20,157 nucleotides of DNA, from the NCBI GenBank assembly GCA_910579645.1, contig CAJTVK010000079.1:1-20157 (forward strand), given 5' to 3'. The notes under the pieces were generated by a model, which was not told the origin of the DNA, ran no database searches, and was given only the letters and a program-made list of their open reading frames with translations. The stretch is from an uncultured Lachnospiraceae bacterium (lineage in GTDB: Bacteria > Bacillota > Clostridia > Lachnospirales > Lachnospiraceae). The first letter of the stretch is position 1. Each line of letters starts with the position of its first letter. Position numbers and translations under genes: made by a program. Below, piece after piece: positions 14,176 through 20,157 of this stretch.

Positions 14176-15255
14176 TCAATCTTTTACAATTCCGTGTTTC
14201 AGCAGAAAATCCTTCCACAGGGAATAATACTTCGCCTTCAGATGAATGTCGTCAATGGTATAATCGCTGTATAAATCCCCGTTTTCGTCACATACCGCCT
14301 CATTCACGTCAATATAGAAAATATCCCTGTTATCGGCCAAAGCGGCAATGGCGGCATTTTTCTCGTTGATTCTGGCATTGTTGAAAATCGGGTCATTTTC
14401 GCTCTTCTCCCCGGTCACACGCATGATTCCCTCTACGAATATAATGGCATCCGGCTGCATTTCCCTTATCGTTTCCACAGCCTCCGCATAATGCTCCATA
14501 AAATATTCCGTGTTCCCCGTACCCAGTTCATTGATTCCCAGCATCAGATATACTTTGCCATACTGTTTCTTTGCAAGGGCATCCTCCACCGTTATCTTTT
14601 CCCCGGTTTCTTCATCCTTTCCCACCGTCGCCGTAAATACGTCATAGATGGTAAGGGAAATCTTTGCAAAAAAGTCCGCCCGTTCCTCCAATCCTCCGTA
14701 CTCAAACAATCCTACCGTCCGGGAATCGCCGATGAATACCGCATCATTGAAATAATCCTCCGTTACCTCCTGAAATTCATAGGTTACCGGTTCCTCCTCT
14801 TCCGCAGCCTCTTCCCCTGCCGTCCCCGGGTTCCCGGCAGACGCCCCGGGTTCTGCCCCGCTATCTACGTTTTCTGCCCCGTTACCCGCGGTTCCTGCTT
14901 CTGCCGCCGCATACTCCGTCCCGGCTGCCGGAGAAGACAACGCTTCTCCGGCCCCTTCCTCTCCGGCCGCTCCCGCCGCATCGGCTTCTATATCTTCAAT
15001 ATTCTGCCCGGCTTCTTCCGGTTCCGCGGATGCGGCGGTCACTTCACTCCCTGCCGCTGACAGGCCGCCCCAGGCCTCCCAAGGCATAACGCCCTTCTCT
15101 ATGCCTTCCATCATCAGCACAAGGAAAGGCTGCTTTACCGGCTGCAGCCCATATTCTCCGTATACCGTAAATATTCCCGCCAGTCCCGTTGCCGAGAAAA
15201 GCAGTCCGCTCACCGTCAGCAGGAAAAACACCGGACATTTTCTTATCCATTTCAT
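14176..15255 (-). CDS. SGNH/GDSL hydrolase-like protein, putative O-acetylation partner
   Basis: The 359-residue protein has an N-terminal signal anchor (about 8-30), a membrane-proximal part to about 70, a low-complexity Ala/Glu/Gly linker (about 72-155) and a C-terminal SGNH domain. Catalytic blocks are visible: FIGDS with S178 (block I), GINELG with N242 (block III) and DDIHL with D335 and H338 (block V). The catalytic domain would therefore sit outside the cell, carried on a flexible acidic linker. SGNH proteins next to MBOAT acyltransferases usually move acetyl groups onto, or off, cell-surface polysaccharides. The MBOAT gene precedes it by 78 bases on the same strand. GAAGGTG lies before the ATG. 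Esterase versus transferase cannot be decided from sequence. Confidence 0.85.
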   Translation of the reverse strand: MKWIRKCPVFFLLTVSGLLFSATGLAGIFTVYGEYGLQPVKQPFLVLMMEGIEKGVMPWEAWGGLSAAGSEVTAASAEPEEAGQNIEDIEADAAGAAGEEGAGEALSSPAAGTEYAAAEAGTAGNGAENVDSGAEPGASAGNPGTAGEEAAEEEEPVTYEFQEVTEDYFNDAVFIGDSRTVGLFEYGGLEERADFFAKISLTIYDVFTATVGKDEETGEKITVEDALAKKQYGKVYLMLGINELGTGNTEYFMEHYAEAVETIREMQPDAIIFVEGIMRVTGEKSENDPIFNNARINEKNAAIAALADNRDIFYIDVNEAVCDENGDLYSDYTIDDIHLKAKYYSLWKDFLLKHGIVKD

Positions 15256-15333
15256 AACAGCACCTTCATCCTATCCATAATCTGTCATACCCCGTCTCAA
15301 CATTCCGCTCTGCCCGCGGAAATCATCTCTCCG

Positions 15334-16698
15334 TCAGAACTTCAGATAAGCAAACGGATTGCTTTCCATGCTCACCAGACAATATACGGAAAACCAGAAA
15401 ACCCCTGCCGTCAATACCGCAACCACCGGATTTTTCCGGTGCTTTTCCAAAAAGCGGTAAACTGCGGGCACACACCATACAACTCCGCAAAGCAGATAAA
15501 CCCAATACAACTCCAGATTCTTCACCACATCATAGGGGTTCACCGCCACGCCCCCTCCCGCAAAAGGAAACATCCGTCCCAGATAAACCGTCAGCTGCCC
15601 TAAATCCGTAATCGCAAAAAAGACCCAGGTAATCGGAATGAACAGAAGCACATACCCCCGCCCCAGCAGAGGAAACTTCCGGAATACCTTTCCCAACCAT
15701 AACTTCTCAACGGCAATGAGCAGGAACAGCGCCATTCCCCAAAGAATGAAATTCAGGCTGCCGCCATGCCAAAAACCGGTAAGCAGCCACACTGCCAGCA
15801 GATTCCGCATCGTCCTGCCGTTCCCGCCCCTGCTGCCTCCCAACGGGAAATAAACATAATCCCTGAAAAAAGTCCCCAGCGTAATATGCCATCGCCTGTA
15901 AAACTCCGAAATTCCTTTGGACGCATAAGGATGGTCAAAGTTCAGGATAAAAGGCATGCCCAGCATCACGCAGATTCCCGATGCCATAAGAGAATACCCC
16001 CAGAAATCAAAATACAGCTCCATGGAATAGGCAAAGGCGCCCAGCCAGGCTAACGGCGTGGAAATGCTTTCATATCCGATGACGCTGATATCCTTCCAGA
16101 GAATCGCCAGCCGGTCTGCCAACAGCACCTTCGTTCCCAGCCCGACGGCAAAATACCAAAGCCCTTTTTCCGCATTATCCCAGGAATAATCCCTCTTCTC
16201 CGCATCCAAGGCACCTTCGTTATACCTCATAATGGGGCCGGACACCAGCTGCGGAAACATCGTGAAATACGCTGCCGTCTGCCGGAAGGAGGGCAGTTCC
16301 CTTATTTCTCCCCGGTAAACGTCTGCCTGAAAAGAAATCATTTTAAACAGATAAAAACTCAGCCCCAAAGGCATCATGCTTTCTCCGAGAAAAAATCCGG
16401 ACATTTTAAAAGCCGCCAGCAAACCCACATCCGCCGCCATTGCCGCAATCAGCCAGGCCTTGCCCCTTTTCTTCAGCCTCTGCTTATCCCTGCAATGAAT
16501 CACCTTCCATGCAAACAGATAATTCAGCCACACTGCCGCCAACAGCAGCAGCACAAAGTAAGGCTCCCCCGCGGCATAAAACAGGATGCTTCCAAGCAGA
16601 AGCATCTCATTCCTATATTTTTCAGGAACCACATAATAACCGGCAAGAAACACCGGAAAAAAACGAAACAGAAACTCCATTCCCGTAAAAACTGTCAT
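15334..16698 (-). CDS. MBOAT O-acyltransferase (AlgI/DltB-like)
   Basis: A polytopic membrane acyltransferase of about 454 residues with some ten to twelve membrane segments. Family hallmarks include FFPVF and FLAGYYVVPEKYRN near the N-terminus, the PQLVSGPIMRY segment (about 149-159), ELYFDFWGYS, and the two conserved histidines in FYRRWHITLG (H271) and GFWHGGSLNF (H311). FRDYVYFPLGGSRGG is typical of the AlgI/PatA branch, which exports acetyl groups for O-acetylation of surface polysaccharides. I place the start at ATG 16698 because the N-terminus then aligns with the family (MxVFxxMEFLFRF). A TTG at 16707 is the alternative, and ribosome signals are weak for both. It lies between the GT2-GtrA gene (71-base gap) and its likely partner, the SGNH gene. 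Confidence 0.93.
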   Translation of the reverse strand: MTVFTGMEFLFRFFPVFLAGYYVVPEKYRNEMLLLGSILFYAAGEPYFVLLLLAAVWLNYLFAWKVIHCRDKQRLKKRGKAWLIAAMAADVGLLAAFKMSGFFLGESMMPLGLSFYLFKMISFQADVYRGEIRELPSFRQTAAYFTMFPQLVSGPIMRYNEGALDAEKRDYSWDNAEKGLWYFAVGLGTKVLLADRLAILWKDISVIGYESISTPLAWLGAFAYSMELYFDFWGYSLMASGICVMLGMPFILNFDHPYASKGISEFYRRWHITLGTFFRDYVYFPLGGSRGGNGRTMRNLLAVWLLTGFWHGGSLNFILWGMALFLLIAVEKLWLGKVFRKFPLLGRGYVLLFIPITWVFFAITDLGQLTVYLGRMFPFAGGGVAVNPYDVVKNLELYWVYLLCGVVWCVPAVYRFLEKHRKNPVVAVLTAGVFWFSVYCLVSMESNPFAYLKF

Positions 16699-16769
16699 TT
16701 CCACCAAATCCCATTCTTATGTATTTCAAAACATCCATGTATAGTATATTTTCCCGGCAGCAGCTTATG

Positions 16770-17849
16770 CTACCGGTCATTTCCCGCATATACAAATTCC
16801 CTCTGAATAATAAAGCTGCCGAAAAACAGCAGAATATCCACCGGCATTTTTACCAATACCTCAAATCCCCCCACTAAAGGATACAGCTTCCCCACCAACA
16901 GCGCACTCAGGGACATCTGCACTGCCGCCAGCAGAACATAACGCGGCAGCGTGCTCCGTACCGTGCCGTCGCTCTGAAACACTACCTTGAGGTTCAGCAG
17001 ATAATTATAAAGTGCGGAAAGCACCCTTGCCAATACCGTCGCTGCCGTAATATAAGTAATCCCTCCCCAGCGCATCCCCTTCAGCAGCACGCAGAACAGA
17101 GAAAACAACGCCAAATCTACGACGCTGGAAGAGAGGGAGGAAAACAGGAATTTCCCGAATATCATATATATTCTCACCGAATCCTTCACCGGATTAAAAT
17201 GGCTCGTTTTGTTTTCCTCAATATAAACCGTATGAATCGGCACTTCCACAATAGGAATTTTCCTTCTCTTAGTTTCCAGCAGCATATTCGTCTCAAACTC
17301 AAACCGTTCCCCCTTCACCGACAGAAGCTGTCCCGCAAAGGCCAGCGGTATTCCCCGCAGCCCGGTCTGTGTATCGGAAACGGTAATGCCCGTCAGGTAC
17401 TTCATCACGATCCGGGTACACTTATTCCCAAAACCGGAGCGGACCGGGATACCCTCCCCTTCAAAGCACCTGCAGCCAAGCACCAATGCCCCCGGATTCG
17501 CCAGCATGGCATCCGCGCACGCCAAAATACATTCCGGCAGATGCTGACCGTCCGAATCCGCAGTAATCACTCCTGATGCATGGGGAAATTCCTGCAGGCA
17601 GTAATCGAAAGCCGTCTTCAGCGCACACCCTTTTCCCCTGTTCACCGCATGGTGCAGCACGGTACAGCCGTAATCCCGCTTTGCCGATTCAAAATAGTGC
17701 GCATATTCCCTGCCGCTCCCGTCGTCCACCAGCACAAGATTCCGGAAGCCCGTGCCCCTCAGTGCTTTCAGCAGACCGATTAATTTATCGTCCGGTTCAT
17801 AAGACGGTATGATAACCGGCACTTCCAGCCTTATTTCTCTCTGCTCCAT
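16770..17849 (-). CDS. GT2 glycosyltransferase fused to a GtrA domain
   Basis: The first part (about 1-225) is a GT2 domain of the polyprenyl-phosphate sugar synthase type: VIIPSYEPDD (12-21), VLVDDGSG (39-46), NRGKGCALKTAF (70-81), the metal-binding DSD in TADSDGQH (98-100) and SDTQTGLRGIP (158-168). The second part (about 229-353) is a GtrA domain with four membrane segments, related to proteins thought to flip lipid-linked sugars; its end, QREFVY, is typical. The fusion joins donor synthesis and translocation in one 359-residue chain. GGTGGG precedes the ATG at 17849; an ATG nine codons upstream is less likely. The gene follows the GT-C-like protein after 284 bases that hold an 11-bp repeat array, so it probably has its own regulated promoter. 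Confidence 0.92.
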   Translation of the reverse strand: MEQREIRLEVPVIIPSYEPDDKLIGLLKALRGTGFRNLVLVDDGSGREYAHYFESAKRDYGCTVLHHAVNRGKGCALKTAFDYCLQEFPHASGVITADSDGQHLPECILACADAMLANPGALVLGCRCFEGEGIPVRSGFGNKCTRIVMKYLTGITVSDTQTGLRGIPLAFAGQLLSVKGERFEFETNMLLETKRRKIPIVEVPIHTVYIEENKTSHFNPVKDSVRIYMIFGKFLFSSLSSSVVDLALFSLFCVLLKGMRWGGITYITAATVLARVLSALYNYLLNLKVVFQSDGTVRSTLPRYVLLAAVQMSLSALLVGKLYPLVGGFEVLVKMPVDILLFFGSFIIQREFVYAGNDR

Positions 17850-17973
17850 AGTCCCACCTTTATCCATGCAGGCCATGATGCTTCCGCTCCCTGCTTCCGG
17901 AAGTTCCCCGGCAATGCTGCCGAGCCCCGCCCCCGCAAAGCTTCCCGTTCGTTCCGGTTCTCACCGTAATCTT

Positions 17974-18033
17974 ATCTTATAAGAGGCATGCATCATAATC
18001 CCATCATAATTGCATCAAATCTGCATCATTTTA
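17974..18033 (-). promoter_or_regulatory. Four 11-bp direct repeats and promoter before GT2-GtrA
   Basis: Four units lie end to end on the plus strand: GCATCATAATC (17990-18000), CCATCATAATT (18001-18011), GCATCAAATCT (18012-18022) and GCATCATTTTA (18023-18033). Each is a seven-base motif (GCATCAT-like) plus four A/T-rich bases, so the units fall about once per helical turn. On the minus strand, TATAAG (17976-17981) or TAAGAT (17974-17979) follows the array as a -10 box, with no normal -35 apart from the repeats. This layout resembles binding arrays of OmpR/PhoB-type activators. The rest of the 284-base gap (17850-18133) shows no gene. Confidence 0.65.
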
Positions 18034-18133
18034 TTCCCATACCAACTTTGGGTTCGGGTATTTGGCGGCGACTGCGAAAGTCGGTCTGACGGCCAGTCTC
18101 ATTGCGTCAAGCCGCTGCCCTTTGCCGCAGCCG

Positions 18134-20008
18134 TCAATAAGGTTCCAGAAAAATCCCTTCCTCCCCCTCCTGCACCTTATATACCCGTTCAAACTGAAAA
18201 GCCCCTCCCACCGCCAAAGCCTGAAAAGCCGCCTCGCCGGCCCGGGCAGAGCCGTCCACATATAAGAACCCCGCATGGGAATCCCTGATTGCCCTTGCCA
18301 CATCTCCTTCCCCAATGGCCGACGCATCCATATTTCCGCACATTACCGACACCGGGGATGCCTCATACGCCACATAAGTATTTCTCACCCAGCTCACGTC
18401 CGAGCTGTCACGCAAATACAAAACACGACCCGCATTCCCCTTCTGCCCTGCGCCCACGGTTTCCAGAAAATCCTCTGCCGCCCCGTCCACAATCTCTTCC
18501 CGTTCCGCCAGGATTCCCTCCGTCCGTTCCCGGTAACCATAGAGTGCCCGCCAGGCGCTGCCATAATCCGCAGTCAGAAACACAAATGCCATACAGATAA
18601 GGATACCGGCTTTGGAACTGCACTTTTCCGTCACCAGATATGCCAGCAAATACAGCCCCCCGATTACAAACGGCGCCCCATACCTCTCTATGGAGGAAAC
18701 CATTCCGAAAGGCTCCAGATACTGTGTTTCCACCGCAAATATGGTCAGATGGCTTATCAGGTTTATGGCATAGAATAAAATGCCCGTCACTCCCAGATAG
18801 CCGCCGATATACCAAGCCTGTTTTCTGTCCAGAAGCCGGAACCTGCCAAGCAGGAACACAAACAGCAGCAATAAACAGAACATGCCCAAAGGCGTTATAT
18901 CCAAAGCCGCCGTCTTCCATCTGTGAAGAGGCCATGCCGCGAAAGCCTCCGCAAAAGCCTTCACCATATCCTCCTGATAGGCAGGCAGATTCATGCCTCC
19001 CGTGGCCATCTGCACTGCCGTCCCGGTAAGCTTGGCAATCCTTCGGTTCCACAGACAGAACCCCAGCCAAGACCCTTCCGTCACAACCGGAAACACCGTG
19101 ACCAGAAACAAAGCTTTCCTATCTGCCCTTTTCCCGGCCCGCCCTATGCTTTCGGCCCTGTGACGCATCCAATGGAACCCATAGTCAAACAGCAGGCCGA
19201 ATGCCGCCCAAAGAACCCCTGTATTTTTCATCAATACAAGCACGGACAGAAACAATGCCTGCCTAGCGTAGTAAAAGAACCTCCCGTGCCTGTCCCTGTC
19301 CGCCACGGACACAAGAAAATTCCCATAGACAAGCGCCATCGTCAGGTCCGCACAGCAGCCGTCGCACCAGAACACCTCCGCCACCGTCGGAAAAAGCCAC
19401 AGTCCCGCCGCCCCTGCGGCCATCGGCAGTGCTTTCCGCCTCTTCAGGGATTTCAGCATAGGGAACAGAAACGCCAGATTCATAAAATAATATCCGGCAA
19501 ACATCAGCCCTTCCTTAAACTCTCCCGGGGAAAAATGCAGGAACCACCATTTCATCATCTGCGTGCCCGGCGGATAATCCCCGAATTCCGCCGCCACATT
19601 CTTATATTTTCCCGCAAAACCGTCCAAATAAAACAGCGACTTTACATCCGTCGCCCAAAAATTATAATCATCCCACCAACTGACAGCTTTCCCGCTGACA
19701 CACACCGTCACAATGACCGTCATCAGCAGAGCCGCCCATGTTCCCCCACGGGAAAATTCCCGGCGGACATACCCTGTCATAGCCTTCCGCTCCTCCTTGC
19801 CCATATGCACGGCAAAGAAAAAAGCCGCCGACAGCACGCCGACGGCCAGAAAATCCGAAAACGGCAATGCCCCGAAAAAAGAAAGCACATAAAGCACAAG
19901 CACCAAAACAGAACAGCCCACGGGAACCGCTTCCGCAAACTGCAGCCGGAACTTCCAGGCAATGCCGGATATCATAACCAAAAGCGCCAGTATATGAACA
20001 ATGAACAT
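18134..20008 (-). CDS. Large membrane protein, probable GT-C-type glycosyltransferase
   Basis: A 624-residue protein with about twelve hydrophobic segments spread over residues 1-480 and a soluble C-terminal domain (about 490-624). The first large loop after the fourth membrane segment carries WWDDYNFWATDVKSLF (about 111-126) and GDYPPGTQMMKWWFLHF (about 143-159). An Asp pair in this loop followed by W/K and a YPP motif is the pattern of GT-C enzymes, which use polyprenyl-phosphate sugars outside the membrane. I do not recognise the exact family. The start is at ATG 20008, four bases after AGGAGG; an upstream ATG at 20032 has no ribosome site. It heads the surface-glycan gene group and has its own promoter. 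A polymer ligase or other non-catalytic transporter remains possible. Confidence 0.75.
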   Translation of the reverse strand: MFIVHILALLVMISGIAWKFRLQFAEAVPVGCSVLVLVLYVLSFFGALPFSDFLAVGVLSAAFFFAVHMGKEERKAMTGYVRREFSRGGTWAALLMTVIVTVCVSGKAVSWWDDYNFWATDVKSLFYLDGFAGKYKNVAAEFGDYPPGTQMMKWWFLHFSPGEFKEGLMFAGYYFMNLAFLFPMLKSLKRRKALPMAAGAAGLWLFPTVAEVFWCDGCCADLTMALVYGNFLVSVADRDRHGRFFYYARQALFLSVLVLMKNTGVLWAAFGLLFDYGFHWMRHRAESIGRAGKRADRKALFLVTVFPVVTEGSWLGFCLWNRRIAKLTGTAVQMATGGMNLPAYQEDMVKAFAEAFAAWPLHRWKTAALDITPLGMFCLLLLFVFLLGRFRLLDRKQAWYIGGYLGVTGILFYAINLISHLTIFAVETQYLEPFGMVSSIERYGAPFVIGGLYLLAYLVTEKCSSKAGILICMAFVFLTADYGSAWRALYGYRERTEGILAEREEIVDGAAEDFLETVGAGQKGNAGRVLYLRDSSDVSWVRNTYVAYEASPVSVMCGNMDASAIGEGDVARAIRDSHAGFLYVDGSARAGEAAFQALAVGGAFQFERVYKVQEGEEGIFLEPY

Positions 20009-20064
20009 GAATCCTCCTACTTTCCGGAACACATTTCGGTATTTTCGTGCCGGACAACATTTTT

Positions 20065-20093
20065 ATTATACCTCTAAACATAAAAAATTACAA
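20065..20093 (-). promoter_or_regulatory. Sigma-A promoter of the GT-C-like gene
   Basis: On the minus strand, TTGTAA (complement of 20088-20093) and a perfect TATAAT (complement of 20065-20070) are 17 bases apart. Transcription would begin about 50 bases before the ATG at 20008. Confidence 0.78.
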
Positions 20094-20127
20094 ACGAATA
20101 CCTGTTTTCTTCCCGGAATTTTTATAA

Positions 20128-20157
20128 CAGTTCAGCCTGAATGTTGTGTTGGGAGGC
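20128..20157 (-). repeat. Dispersed intergenic repeat, copy 4
   Basis: The reverse complement of this 30-base stretch matches 44-73 at 28 of 30 positions and contains GGCTGAACTGTTAT. It is cut by the window edge, so the element may extend further. With copy 1 it forms an inverted pair enclosing nearly the entire window. Confidence 0.6.

Noticed and set aside
18923..20077. Long plus-strand open frame (384 codons) opposite the GT-C-like gene
   Set aside because: Its product is rich in His, Pro, Arg and Gln with no recognisable domain, as expected for the antisense of a hydrophobic membrane protein. The minus-strand gene has clear membrane segments, AGGAGG and a promoter.

Overview
The window looks like chromosomal DNA from a spore-forming, Gram-positive Clostridia member, most likely a Lachnospiraceae-type gut anaerobe. 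The evidence is three sporulation or germination genes (gpr, spoIIP, spoVAD), strong AGGAGG-type ribosome sites, TTG starts, sigma-A promoters of the TTGACA-17-TATAAT type, and a divergent rpsT / gpr-spoIIP order of the kind known from Bacillus and Clostridia. I saw no rRNA, tRNA, CRISPR array, transposase, integrase or phage gene. The genus cannot be fixed from the sequence alone.

Layout. (1) 1-241: a copy of a dispersed repeat, a foldable element, and the spoIIP terminator. (2) 242-2636, minus: gpr then spoIIP. (3) 2637-3304: divergent rpsT with a perfect-spacing promoter, a TTG start and a bidirectional terminator. (4) 3361-6387, minus: a membrane diguanylate cyclase, a zinc-ribbon membrane protein and a TPM-domain protein, probably one transcript. 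(5) 6388-6807: a 420-base regulatory region with tandem repeats, palindromes and promoters, followed by a second, divergent membrane diguanylate cyclase (6808-7851, plus). (6) 7856-10742, minus: a MATE exporter followed by a methyl-accepting protein. The MATE promoter has a perfect palindrome filling its spacer. (7) 10951-12651, minus: a GH13 oligo-1,6-glucosidase with its own promoter. (8) 12853-12990: a long, almost perfect inverted repeat touching the stop codon of spoVAD (12991-14040, minus). (9) 14176-20008, minus: a four-gene cell-surface set encoding a GT-C-like membrane glycosyltransferase, a GT2-GtrA fusion, an MBOAT acyltransferase and an SGNH hydrolase-like protein.

How the parts may work together. 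The last block is the most coherent module. A GT2 enzyme would load a sugar onto a polyprenyl phosphate, its fused GtrA domain would move the lipid-linked sugar across the membrane, a GT-C enzyme would transfer it to an outer acceptor, and the MBOAT/SGNH pair would O-acetylate that or a related glycan. An array of four 11-bp direct repeats upstream of the GT2-GtrA gene resembles the operator layout of OmpR/PhoB-type response regulators. Two divergent c-di-GMP synthases and a chemotaxis-type receptor add a signalling section. The sporulation genes are scattered between these accessory blocks. The functional links are inferred from families and gene order; only the motifs and sites are seen directly.
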